Shown here one piece after another: positions 26,245 through 33,953 of a stretch of DNA of 64,000 nt. The position numbers and the translations under genes are program-made. Below the pieces are notes generated by a model. It had not been told where the DNA came from and did no database searches. It saw only the letters and a program-made list of their open reading frames with translations. The stretch lies in assembly GCA_963815295.1 (NCBI GenBank), contig CAWFFZ010000001.1:434001-498000 (forward strand). The letters are read 5' to 3'. The stretch comes from JACDHG01 sp963815295. Its GTDB lineage: Bacteria; Actinomycetota; Actinomycetes; Propionibacteriales; Nocardioidaceae. How positions within the stretch are numbered: position 1 is the stretch's first letter; each line of letters starts with the position of its first letter.

Positions 26245-27629
26245 GCGGCACCACCGCCGGGCTGCTCTATCTCGTCGCTGCCGTCTGCTTCATCCTTGCG
26301 CTGAAGGGGTTGTCGTCGCCGAAGACGGCCCGTAACGGCAACCTCGTCGGTGCAGCCGGTGCGGTGCTGGCCACGGCCACCGTGCTGATCGATGGCGATC
26401 TCGACCACATTCCGCTGATCCTGATCGCGATCGCTGTGGGCTCCGTGATCGGCGTGGTGGGTGCGCAGCGGGTGCAGATGACCCAGATGCCACAGTTGGT
26501 GGCGCTGTTCAACGGAGTGGGCGGCGGCGCCGCTGCACTCGTGGCGTTGATGGAGCTGGACGAGATCGCCAGGCTCGCCGGCGGCTCCGACGTACCGGCC
26601 TTCACGTTGAGCGCCACTGCGTTCACGATCGCCGTCGGCACCGTGAGCTTTGCCGGTTCGATGGTGACGTTCGCCAAGCTGCAAGAGCTGATCACGACCC
26701 GCCCTGTGATCTTCCCAGGGCTACCTGTGGCGTTCGTCGCCGCGATCGTGGCAGCGGTCGTGTTCTCTGTCCTGGTGGTCGTCGAGCCACGGCTGTGGGT
26801 CGGCATCCTGATCGCAGTCGTCGGGCTTGTGCTCGGTGTCATGTTGGTGCTGCCGGTGGGCGGTGCCGACGTACCGATCGTCATCTCGCTGTTGAACGCG
26901 TTCACCGGCCTGTCGGTCGCGGCGGGCGGCTACGTGCTCGGCAACACCCTGCTGCTCATCGCCGGCACGCTGGTCGGGGCCTCGGGAACGCTGCTGACCA
27001 AGCTCATGGCAGCGGCGATGGGAAGGTCGGTCTTCAACATCTTGTTCGGGGCGCTCAAGGGTGGCTCGACCCTCGGCTCGTCGGAGGTGTCCGACCGACC
27101 GGTCCGCTCAGGCGGCCCGCAGGACGTCGCGATCCTGCTGGGATACGCCAACCGGGTGATCGTCGTGCCGGGTTACGGGCTGGCGGTGGCGCAGGCGCAG
27201 CACACGTTGCGCGAGCTCGTCGATGTGCTGGGCGAGAAGGGGATCAAGGTCGACTACGCCATCCACCCGGTCGCGGGTCGGATGCCCGGACACATGAACG
27301 TGCTGCTGGCGGAGGCCCAGGTGCCCTACGAGCAACTGAAGGAAATGGACGACATCAACGGCGAGTTCAAGCAAACCGATGTGGTGCTTGTCGTAGGTGC
27401 GAACGACGTCGTCAACCCCGCTGCCAAGACGACGCCCGGGGCGCCGATCTACGGAATGCCGATCCTCGCGGTCGACGAGGCGAAACAGGTCGTGTTCATG
27501 AAGCGGTCCATGCGGCCGGGCTTCGCGGGCATCGAGAACGAGCTGCTGTTCGACCCGAAGACCACGCTGCTGTTCGGGGACGCCAAAGACACGATGGGCA
27601 AGCTCCTCTCCGCCGTCAAGTCCCTCTGA
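26241..27629 (+). CDS. pntB: NAD(P) transhydrogenase beta subunit
   Basis: 462 residues. About nine membrane helices occupy the first 270 residues, then the NADP-binding domain III with VIVVPGYGLAVAQAQH, the GRMPGHMNVLLAEA loop and VVLVVGANDVVNPAA, followed by the MKRSM..G.AG.EN.LF ending. It binds NADP(H) and forms most of the proton path. The ATG at 26241 overlaps the pntAB stop; an in-frame extension upstream is only the shadow of pntAB. Confidence 0.95.
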   Translation: MSGTTAGLLYLVAAVCFILALKGLSSPKTARNGNLVGAAGAVLATATVLIDGDLDHIPLILIAIAVGSVIGVVGAQRVQMTQMPQLVALFNGVGGGAAALVALMELDEIARLAGGSDVPAFTLSATAFTIAVGTVSFAGSMVTFAKLQELITTRPVIFPGLPVAFVAAIVAAVVFSVLVVVEPRLWVGILIAVVGLVLGVMLVLPVGGADVPIVISLLNAFTGLSVAAGGYVLGNTLLLIAGTLVGASGTLLTKLMAAAMGRSVFNILFGALKGGSTLGSSEVSDRPVRSGGPQDVAILLGYANRVIVVPGYGLAVAQAQHTLRELVDVLGEKGIKVDYAIHPVAGRMPGHMNVLLAEAQVPYEQLKEMDDINGEFKQTDVVLVVGANDVVNPAAKTTPGAPIYGMPILAVDEAKQVVFMKRSMRPGFAGIENELLFDPKTTLLFGDAKDTMGKLLSAVKSL

Positions 27630-27652
27630 GCCACCTGCCGCCTTCCCGCGTT

Positions 27653-27718
27653 TGCCTTGTGAACAAGGCAGATTCCTTGTGCACAAGGCAAATTCACCTC
27701 AGGAACAGTGAATCTGCC
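27653..27718. repeat. nested palindromes between convergent pntB and upp
   Basis: Three nested structures: TGCCTTGT-GA-ACAAGGCA (27653-27670), the perfect 14-bp palindrome CCTTGTGCACAAGG (27675-27688), and a longer stem GGCAGATTC (27667-27675) with GAATCTGCC (27710-27718). Because it lies between stop codons of converging genes it may act as a two-way terminator, but the doubled CCTTGTG motif is unusual. Confidence 0.6.
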
Positions 27719-27756
27719 TGGTGCACCTCGCGGCGAGGCCAGGGCAGCCGCCCGGG

Positions 27757-28398
27757 TCAGCCCACGACGCCGTACAGCCTGTCGCCGGCATCGCCAAGGC
27801 CAGGGACGATGTAGCCGCGCTCGTTGAGCTTCTCGTCCATCGCGGCGGTCACGATCGTCACCGGGATGTCGAGGTCGGCGAGCTCGCGCTCCAGCCGCGC
27901 GCAACCCTCCGGGGCCGCGAGCAGGCAGATCGCTGTGATGTGGTCTGCGCCGCGGAGCACCAAGAAGTTGATCGCCGCGGCCAGCGTGCCCCCAGTGGCG
28001 AGCATCGGGTCGAGCAGGTAGCACTGGCGCCCTGACAGGTCGTCGGGAAGCCGTTCGGCATACGTCGACGCGAGGAGCGTGTCTTCGTCGCGGATCATTC
28101 CGAGGAAGCCCACCTCCGCCGTAGGCAGCAGTCGAACCATGCCTTCGAGCATGCCCAGGCCGGCACGCAGGATGGGTACGACGAGGGGCTTCGGTGAGGC
28201 AAGCTTCACGCCCACTGCGTCCGCCACCGGGGTCGTGATGCTGACCGTCTCAGTGCGCACTTCGCGTGTCGCTTCGTAGGCCAGCAGCGTGACGAGCTCC
28301 TCGGTCAGCCGCCGAAACGTCGGGGATTCGGTGTTCTCGTCACGCAGGGCGGTGAGCTTGTGAGCGACGAGGGGATGGTCGATGACGAGGGTCTGCAT
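27757..28398 (-). CDS. upp: uracil phosphoribosyltransferase
   Basis: 213 residues. Makes UMP from uracil and PRPP in pyrimidine salvage. The PRPP loop is LLDPMLATGGTLAAAI near residue 130 and the uracil-binding C terminus GYIVPGLGDAGDRLYGV is intact; VPILRAGLGMLEGM near residue 75 is the family signature. ATG 28398 gives MQTLVIDHPLVAHKL, the normal start. TAGGTT seven bases upstream suggests a leaderless mRNA, back to back with the tadA pair. Confidence 0.95.
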   Translation of the reverse strand: MQTLVIDHPLVAHKLTALRDENTESPTFRRLTEELVTLLAYEATREVRTETVSITTPVADAVGVKLASPKPLVVPILRAGLGMLEGMVRLLPTAEVGFLGMIRDEDTLLASTYAERLPDDLSGRQCYLLDPMLATGGTLAAAINFLVLRGADHITAICLLAAPEGCARLERELADLDIPVTIVTAAMDEKLNERGYIVPGLGDAGDRLYGVVG

Positions 28399-28405
28399 GG
28401 TGCAC

Positions 28406-28411
28406 AACCTA
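28406..28411 (-). promoter_or_regulatory. -10 box of leaderless upp
   Basis: TAGGTT on the minus strand, seven bases before ATG 28398. Confidence 0.5.
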
Positions 28412-28486
28412 GGCGATGGCGCGATGACGGGCATAGGGGCCAACTACGCACTAGTCGCCGCGCGTGCGATCTGCCACCATCGAGAT

Positions 28487-28987
28487 GTGAGCTCGTTGGA
28501 CGCCGAGTCTGCCGCCGGCATCGACTTCGCCGTCGCCGCTTCGCGCGAGGACGGTGAGTGGTCGCTGGCGTCCCTGCCTGCCCGCGCGGCCAGTGAGCTC
28601 GACGTCCTCGTGCGCGCCCTCGGCCAGTTGCCGTCCGACGTCGGCACGATCGGCATGGTGAGCGTCGATGAGGAGTTCTTCCTGATCGCGCGCGTCAGCG
28701 GTGCTCATGTCCGGCTGCTGCTGTCTGATGTCGGCGCTGCCACCGAGTCGCCGCTGGCGCGGGCTGTGGTCGACCGGCTCGAGCTGCCTCCGCCTGACGA
28801 TGACGACGACCAGATCCAACCGGCCGGCGACCTCGGCATCCTCGCCGACCTCGGCGTCGACGCCCGCGACCTCGGGGCGCTCTGCGACGACCTCGATCTC
28901 TACCCTGACGAGCTTCTTGGCGACATTGCCGGGCGGCTCGGCTTCGGCCCGGCGTTCGACGACATGCTCGACACGGTCCTGGCCTAG
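28487..28987 (+). CDS. tRNA adenosine deaminase-associated protein
   Basis: 166 residues. Matches the small acidic actinobacterial family that always sits just before tadA: a start region IDFAVAASREDGEWSLASLP, a VEEFFLIARV-like strand (VDEEFFLIARVSG), an acidic DDDDDQ linker and a C-terminal LGFGPAFDDMLDTVLA. Its biochemical role is not known; genomic pairing suggests it helps or regulates TadA. GTG 28487 is chosen as the domain start; the frame runs upstream to 28382 but overlaps upp's promoter. Four bases separate it from tadA. Confidence 0.85.
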   Translation: MSSLDAESAAGIDFAVAASREDGEWSLASLPARAASELDVLVRALGQLPSDVGTIGMVSVDEEFFLIARVSGAHVRLLLSDVGAATESPLARAVVDRLELPPPDDDDDQIQPAGDLGILADLGVDARDLGALCDDLDLYPDELLGDIAGRLGFGPAFDDMLDTVLA

Positions 28988-28991
28988 GCCG

Positions 28992-29474
28992 GTGACCGGC
29001 GCCTCCCAGCACCTCGCCGAGCCGGGTGAGTACGACGAGGTGATGCGTCGTGCTCTTGCGGTCGCCCGTGAGGCCACCACCTCCGACGACGTACCAGTGG
29101 GTGCGCTGGTGCTCAATGCGGAGGGCCGCGAGCTCGCGTCAGCCGCCAACGAACGCGAGGCACGCCATGACCCGACAGCCCATGCTGAGGTGGTCGCCAT
29201 CCGTCGCGCAGCCGAGCGGCTGGGGGACTGGCGGCTCGAAGGCTGCATGCTCGTCGTGACGTTGGAGCCGTGCACGATGTGTGCGGGCGCTATCGTGCTG
29301 GCGCGGCTCTCGAGGGTGGTGTTCGGCGCGTACGACGCGAAGGCCGGTGCCGTGGGATCCCTGTGGGACGTGGTGCGCGACCGGCGGCTCAACCACCGCC
29401 CCGAGGTGGTCGGTGGCGTGCTCGAGGACGAGACGGGTGCCCTGCTGAGGGAGTTCTTCGACCGTCGCCGATGA
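28992..29474 (+). CDS. tadA: tRNA-specific adenosine deaminase
   Basis: 160 residues of the cytidine-deaminase fold. Converts the wobble A34 of tRNA-Arg(ACG) to inosine. Zinc site: HAEVVAIR near residue 65 (His ligand and proton-shuttling Glu) and PCTMC (two Cys ligands). GTG 28992 chosen; an ATG at 29043 is a shorter alternative. It lies directly before tRNA-Ser(CGA), as in many actinobacteria. Confidence 0.93.
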   Translation: MTGASQHLAEPGEYDEVMRRALAVAREATTSDDVPVGALVLNAEGRELASAANEREARHDPTAHAEVVAIRRAAERLGDWRLEGCMLVVTLEPCTMCAGAIVLARLSRVVFGAYDAKAGAVGSLWDVVRDRRLNHRPEVVGGVLEDETGALLREFFDRRR

Positions 29475-29523
29475 GGCGCCGACGGATTCGGCGGCCGATC
29501 GGGTCTCCGGTAACCTAGCGCGC

Positions 29524-29613
29524 GGTGGCGTGTCCGAGCGGCCTAAGGAGCACGCCTCGAAAGCGTGTGTGGGTGCAAGCCCACCGTGGGTTCAAATCCC
29601 ACCGCCACCGCCA
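29524..29613 (+). tRNA. tRNA-Ser (anticodon CGA)
   Basis: Acceptor stem GGTGGCG pairs with CGCCACC (29603-29609); discriminator G at 29610 and an encoded CCA at 29611-29613. The anticodon stem CACGC/GCGTG holds loop CTCGAAA, anticodon CGA at 29558-29560, reading UCG. A long variable arm (TGTGGGTGCAAGCCCACC) marks it as class II serine tRNA; T-loop GGTTCAAATCC is normal. Confidence 0.97.
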
Positions 29614-29761
29614 CACTTAACGGTCCGCTCCGGCCGGGCCGCCGGGCCCGCGTCAGCCCCGAGGCAAGGTTTGTCACCCCTGGGCTCACCCGGCGCCTTG
29701 TTCTCGAGGTTGAACAGCTGAGCTACGACGCTCCGCGTGGTCGTCGGTAGGCAGGTGTTGT

Positions 29762-30568
29762 TCAAGGCAAGGTGAGGAACTGTCCGAGGAAGGCGCGTGC
29801 GGCTGGCGTGTCGAGTCGATATCCCCAGAGTCCCGTCTCGCAGTCGAAGTTCGCGTTGAGATGCCGGGTAATCGATCCGACGACCTCTCGGCCATTGACG
29901 GTGACGATGTTCGGACCGCCGGAGTCGCCGTAGCAGGCTCCGCCGGACCTCTGCTTCATCACCATGAACCCGGGCTGGAGGGTTTGAAACTCGACACTGG
30001 CGGTCCGGCGTTCGTTGGCGAAGGTGAACTCTCGGGGCTTGACCACCGCGACCGCGCCGTACCCGACCAGGCGCACCGGGTCCTGCGGCTCGAGCTGCCC
30101 GGTCTTCTGGAGAGTGACGAGTTCATCGAGTGCAGGGAGGTTCATCGGGGCGCGGTCAGTGACCGGCTCGGAAAGTATGACAACACCCACGTCATGGGCA
30201 TCGCTGCGCGGCACAGCGCCCGCCGCAGTGTTGTACTGGGCCACTCCCGAGAGCACGGCCGACGAGTCGTCGACGACAGTGTCGAAGGTCACCATCGTCG
30301 TACTGCCGTCGGCGACGCCGAAGATCGGGAAGCAATGCTGCGCGGTGACGAACACGGTGGGCGAGGCGAGGAAACCACTGCACCGTGCCTGCAGATGCCC
30401 GTCGTCGTCGAACTGGACCAAGGCACCGGAGCTGGTGTGCGTGTTGTCCAGGCTCCCGTTGACGATGGCGTCGGCAGGAGCCGTCCCAACGCTCACCGCA
30501 GCTGAGCCCAGGAGGGTCGCGGCTGCGAGAACCGATACCAGTAAGGAGGTGCTGCGTCGGCTGTTCAC
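29762..30568 (-). CDS. secreted trypsin-like serine protease
   Basis: 268 residues. Signal peptide (SRRS then an Ala/Leu/Val core, cleavage near ADA about residue 34) then a mature start IVNGSLDN resembling the trypsin activation end. Catalytic triad: His in FVTAQHCF, Asp in DAHDVGVVIL, Ser in CYGDSGGP; Cys pairs are in place. It is a secreted S1 peptidase. The GTG start overlaps the stop of the 43-residue peptide gene (GTGA), so it is the last gene of the sigma-factor/ABC operon and its translation is coupled to the peptide. It may process that peptide or another exported protein; that is inference. Confidence 0.88.
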   Translation of the reverse strand: MNSRRSTSLLVSVLAAATLLGSAAVSVGTAPADAIVNGSLDNTHTSSGALVQFDDDGHLQARCSGFLASPTVFVTAQHCFPIFGVADGSTTMVTFDTVVDDSSAVLSGVAQYNTAAGAVPRSDAHDVGVVILSEPVTDRAPMNLPALDELVTLQKTGQLEPQDPVRLVGYGAVAVVKPREFTFANERRTASVEFQTLQPGFMVMKQRSGGACYGDSGGPNIVTVNGREVVGSITRHLNANFDCETGLWGYRLDTPAARAFLGQFLTLP

Positions 30569-30696
30569 AGTGGCCCGCCTTGCTCGACCGCCATGTCGCC
30601 GGTGGCGTTCACCGTAGCTTGCCCCGAGTAGCAACCGCAGCCGCGGCGAAGACGAGCGCAGGGGCCAGCGATGCCTGCAGCGATCTTGTGTGTCAT
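30565..30696 (-). CDS. 43-residue Cys-containing peptide in sigma/ABC/protease operon
   Basis: A small gene between the second membrane subunit and the protease. The ATG at 30696 overlaps the upstream stop (ATGA) and follows AAAGGAGC six bases away, the strongest ribosome site in the operon; its own stop overlaps the protease GTG (GTGA). The peptide starts MTHKIAAGIAG, has three Cys (13, 20, 22) in a RRGCGCYSG segment, then a Thr/Asn/Gly-rich part and ends EQGGPL. It is not hydrophobic enough for a membrane anchor. No family recognised. It could be a secreted peptide, a modified peptide precursor or a leader. One inserted base would instead yield a 28-residue hydrophobic peptide, so confirm the sequence. 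Confidence 0.6.
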   Translation of the reverse strand: MTHKIAAGIAGPCARLRRGCGCYSGQATVNATGDMAVEQGGPL

Positions 30697-31379
30697 GACT
30701 GGGCTCCTTTCGATTTCGGCGCACTCGGACGAGGACGTCGGTGAAGTGGGCGGGTCAACACAGGACCCACCGGTTGTCTGGGTTCGTGAGCTTGAGACGC
30801 TGACCACTCGCGTGACGAGAGGACGAAGGTGAGCGCCGCCGCGACGATGACGGCGGCCCACCAGGCGCCATGCGCCGGGTCTTCCGGGCTTCTGACGAGC
30901 CAAGTGACGTGCAGCACCGGCTGCAGGATGAGCACGCCGATAAACATCAACGCGCCGGCTGACGTCACCAAGTTGCCCGGTTCGGACTCGCCAAGGCGGG
31001 TGGCGACTGCGGCCACTGCAACAGCCAGGCAGGCCAGGCCTGCGCTTTCCCACGCGAGGGCCGGGAGAGGAGCCGATGGGGCCCACAGCCGCAGCAGCCC
31101 GGCCAACACGACCCCGCCGATGGCAATGACTGCGAACCCCGCCAGGACGCGGGCTGTGCGACGTCGAAGCAACGACCCGGGGACAACATCGGTCATTGAT
31201 TTTGCTTCGTCGTCGAGTACGTAGGCGGCGCCCGCTGCGAGGACGAGGACGACCGGCTGGAGCAGGAAGAGGGGGATTTCGTCGCCGCGCATGACCGTCG
31301 CCAACACACCGAGCAGAAAGATCGCCGCGCAAGTGGAGACGAGCACCGGAACAATTGGTCGCAGCAGGTAGCCGGTCAC
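30693..31379 (-). CDS. membrane protein, probable second ABC permease subunit
   Basis: 228 residues with about six transmembrane helices over residues 1-190 (for example PIVPVLVSTCAAIFLLGVLA and VLAGFAVIAIGGVVLAGLL), then a Pro/Arg-rich cytoplasmic tail ending SAPKSKGAQS. No clear family, but it is locked in an operon with an ABC ATPase and permease: its GTG at 31379 overlaps the permease stop and its TGA overlaps the peptide ATG. Likely the partner permease of the exporter. The frame is open upstream to 32117, but that part is the Arg/His-rich shadow of the permease. Confidence 0.75.
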   Translation of the reverse strand: MTGYLLRPIVPVLVSTCAAIFLLGVLATVMRGDEIPLFLLQPVVLVLAAGAAYVLDDEAKSMTDVVPGSLLRRRTARVLAGFAVIAIGGVVLAGLLRLWAPSAPLPALAWESAGLACLAVAVAAVATRLGESEPGNLVTSAGALMFIGVLILQPVLHVTWLVRSPEDPAHGAWWAAVIVAAALTFVLSSREWSASQAHEPRQPVGPVLTRPLHRRPRPSAPKSKGAQS

Positions 31380-32239
31380 GCGATGGGAATCAGCAGACAG
31401 GCGGCGGCGACCGCGGTGAGGAGTCCGCCCGCCAGGAGCAGCGGCTTGCGGTGGGTGTTGTCGCGGAGCAGTGCGGCGACGACGGCCAACCCACACAGGG
31501 ATGCGTAGTAGCCGCAGGACCACAGAGGTACGACGCCGTCGCGAAGCCAGGTGGAGTTGTACTGACCGTCGCTGTACTCCCCTTCCATGAAGTTGAACCA
31601 TGGCGAGATCGTGAACCAGGGGGTCGGCAGTGCGTCGCCGTACGCGGCGCCGATGACGAGGATCACCATGCCGAGCATGGCCGAGCTCCGGAAAGGTGCC
31701 CAACGGGCCACGGTGACTCCGAGCAGTGATCCACCGAGCGCCGAGAGCGGGACGGCGGCGACCAGGACGGCCAGCATGTCGATGGTGGTTTCGTCCCCGA
31801 ACCAGGCCACCGACAGCCCAGCGGGGGTTGACTCCGGTGGCCACACCGCACCGAAGACGATGAGGGCCGCGATCGTTACGACACCAGCGGCCATCGGCAC
31901 CAAGCAAGCCAAACAGAGGGCAATGGTGCGTTGCTGCTGACCAGTTGGGGAGGTGTCGGCGAGTTCGCCGCTGCGGCGCAGCGATGTCGTCAGTCGATGC
32001 GCCACGACGAACCCAAACACGCCAAGCAGGAAGGCCGGCATGGCCAGGCCCTCCACCGCGGAGACCGTGATCACCGATTGCGTGGCGATCCCGATCGCCA
32101 GCATCGTGACGAGACACAACACACCGAACAGGAACAGCGGGTGCCTGGCGAAGCGGCGCGCGTCCGCGCGCGCGAGGGCCAGCAGAGTGGGCATCGGCCG
32201 GATCGTAGGGCTGGTCCTGGGAGCGAAAGTCGTGCTCAT
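31376..32239 (-). CDS. ABC-2 type transporter permease subunit
   Basis: 287 residues with six membrane helices and a short cytoplasmic N terminus (ALARADARRFARHPLFLFG), the usual start of ABC-2 permeases. The large extracytoplasmic loop between helices five and six carries the NFMEGEYSDGQYNSTW segment. It pairs with the ATPase gene upstream (4-nt overlap) and the second membrane protein downstream (4-nt overlap). Likely exports, or gives resistance to, a peptide or lipid-like compound. Confidence 0.82.
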   Translation of the reverse strand: MSTTFAPRTSPTIRPMPTLLALARADARRFARHPLFLFGVLCLVTMLAIGIATQSVITVSAVEGLAMPAFLLGVFGFVVAHRLTTSLRRSGELADTSPTGQQQRTIALCLACLVPMAAGVVTIAALIVFGAVWPPESTPAGLSVAWFGDETTIDMLAVLVAAVPLSALGGSLLGVTVARWAPFRSSAMLGMVILVIGAAYGDALPTPWFTISPWFNFMEGEYSDGQYNSTWLRDGVVPLWSCGYYASLCGLAVVAALLRDNTHRKPLLLAGGLLTAVAAACLLIPIA

Positions 32240-33120
32240 GTCACGACCTCCAGATCTGCGTCTCGAGCCTGGTCACCGACCAGGAGCAGGTAGGCGTCCT
32301 CCAGCGCCGGCTCGATGAACTCTGCGTCCGGCGGCGGGTCTCCGATGTTGCGGATTCGGTGGTTCCCTGTCCTCCAGGCGTGCTGCGCTGAGGGGTGCCG
32401 CTCGTCAGCCATCCATACTCGGCCCTGAGCCAGCCGGATCAGGTCCGTGACCGTCCCGTCGAAGAGGACCCGCCCGAGGTTCAGGACGACTACCCGCTCG
32501 CAGAGAGCGGCGACATCGTCGGTTTGGTGGGTGGAGATGACGACGGTGGCGCTCTCCCCGGCGCGCCCCAGCACATCGCGCAAGCGGCCTCTCTGCTCGG
32601 GGTCGAGTCCCGCCGTCGGCTCGTCGAGCACCATCAGGTCAGGCTGACCGAGCATCGCCTGGGCGAGGACGAGCCGTCGCCGCTGTCCGCCTGACAACGC
32701 GCTGATCCGCTTCGTCGCCACGTCACGGAGTCCGGTCAGCTCGAGCGCCCGGCGTACCTGGATGACCCGCTGATCGCGGTCGGACCACTCCTTGAGGATC
32801 GCCATGTAGTCCACGAAGCCGAAGGCCGTGAAGCCGCGCGGGAAGCCCGTTTCCTGGGGGACGTAACCAAGTCGGCGGCGTACGGCGAGCCTGCCCGAAG
32901 CGAGAGCAGGGTCCTCACCGAGGAGGTGGATGGAGCCCGAGTCGGGGGCCAACGCAGTGGCGAGCATGCGCAGCAGGGTCGTTTTCCCGGCGCCGTTGGG
33001 ACCAAGCAGACCCGTAATACCCGGCCCGAATGTGAGGTCGATCCCCGTCAGTGCGGTCGTGCGGCCGTAGGTCTTGCCCACACCGGCGAGCGTGACGGTG
33101 TTTCTGGATGTGGCGTTCAT
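32236..33120 (-). CDS. ABC transporter ATP-binding protein
   Basis: 294 residues. Walker A GPNGAGKTT near residue 38, Q-loop YVPQETGFP, signature LSGGQRRR, Walker B LMVLDEPTAGLDP and switch His in ISTHQTDD. The first 210 residues are the nucleotide-binding domain and the rest a C-terminal extension typical of ABC-2 exporters (drug, bacteriocin immunity or lipid export). ATG 33120 overlaps the anti-sigma stop; the frame extends upstream without biological sense. Confidence 0.92.
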   Translation of the reverse strand: MNATSRNTVTLAGVGKTYGRTTALTGIDLTFGPGITGLLGPNGAGKTTLLRMLATALAPDSGSIHLLGEDPALASGRLAVRRRLGYVPQETGFPRGFTAFGFVDYMAILKEWSDRDQRVIQVRRALELTGLRDVATKRISALSGGQRRRLVLAQAMLGQPDLMVLDEPTAGLDPEQRGRLRDVLGRAGESATVVISTHQTDDVAALCERVVVLNLGRVLFDGTVTDLIRLAQGRVWMADERHPSAQHAWRTGNHRIRNIGDPPPDAEFIEPALEDAYLLLVGDQARDADLEVVT

Positions 33121-33953
33121 GACTGCCCTCCCAGACGGTCGAACATGGAGTGCTGCTGAACCAGCACACAAAGCGCTGCCGCAGTCAACGCGGCGAGAAC
33201 GAGCTGCGTGGTGGCGTCCACCACTGCCAGGGGTTGATGGGCCTGAGTGGCGATCACCACGGTTGCTGACCACGTCGCCCCCACCGCCGTCGCGGCTGCC
33301 ACGGCGCCGATCCGAGGAGACAAAGCGAGACACAGGGTCACGCCCGCAATTGCCGGGGTGAGCCACGCGACTGCCAACCAGTCGGGACCTGGCAACACGA
33401 ATCCCACGACTCCTGCGGTGGGCACCGCCAACGCCAACACACCGGCGGTGCGCAGGAGTAGCAGTCGGAGTGCCGAGTACGGCGCGACGGTGACCAACTC
33501 GTACGACGGGTCGGCAGCGCGACCGTAGGAGGCAGACACCCCCGCGACCGGAGCGAGTGGCGCAACCAGGAGGAACACGGCGAGCCCGTACCTCTCCGAG
33601 AAGGTTGCCGCGAATCCGCTGAACACGGTGACGGCGACCATGCCGACCAGCCAGGCGTCACCGAACGCGGGTACGGCGACCAGCAGCCGGGAAGTTTCCC
33701 TGGACACGCCTATCCGCCCGAGCAGTCGTTCGACCGTATTGCGCGGAGGTGCCTCCACGGTCGACCGGATTGCCTCCCACGCCTTCGCCAGGGGTTCGCC
33801 GGCCATCAAGGGAGCGAAGCGTGTCCGGCACTCGGCGCACGACATGAGGTGCCCTTCGACGGAGGCGCTGGCCAGAGGCTGGCCACGCCCTTCGGCGTAC
33901 GCACGCAGCGCATCGTCGTCGGCATGCCAGCCGTGCTGATTTGTCGTCGTCAT
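33117..33953 (-). CDS. zinc-finger anti-sigma protein fused to a membrane domain
   Basis: 278 residues. The N-terminal 60 residues carry an anti-sigma zinc finger (His then CAEC: EGHLMSCAECRTRF), which binds ECF sigma factors. The remainder has about six membrane helices resembling an ABC-2-like membrane domain rather than the single helix of ordinary anti-sigma factors. It overlaps the sigma gene by four bases upstream and the ATPase by four downstream, so it is the probable membrane sensor that holds the sigma factor inactive. Confidence 0.83.
   Translation of the reverse strand: MTTTNQHGWHADDDALRAYAEGRGQPLASASVEGHLMSCAECRTRFAPLMAGEPLAKAWEAIRSTVEAPPRNTVERLLGRIGVSRETSRLLVAVPAFGDAWLVGMVAVTVFSGFAATFSERYGLAVFLLVAPLAPVAGVSASYGRAADPSYELVTVAPYSALRLLLLRTAGVLALAVPTAGVVGFVLPGPDWLAVAWLTPAIAGVTLCLALSPRIGAVAAATAVGATWSATVVIATQAHQPLAVVDATTQLVLAALTAAALCVLVQQHSMFDRLGGQS

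Noticed and set aside
29705..29740. tRNA-like D-arm (GTAGCTCAGCT on the minus strand)
   Set aside because: No anticodon arm or T-arm can be folded in the next 60 bases; a chance or degraded fragment, not a tRNA gene.
30693..32117. 474-codon version of the second membrane protein
   Set aside because: The first 246 residues are the shadow of the ABC permease; the GTG at 31379 with a 4-nt overlap is the natural start.
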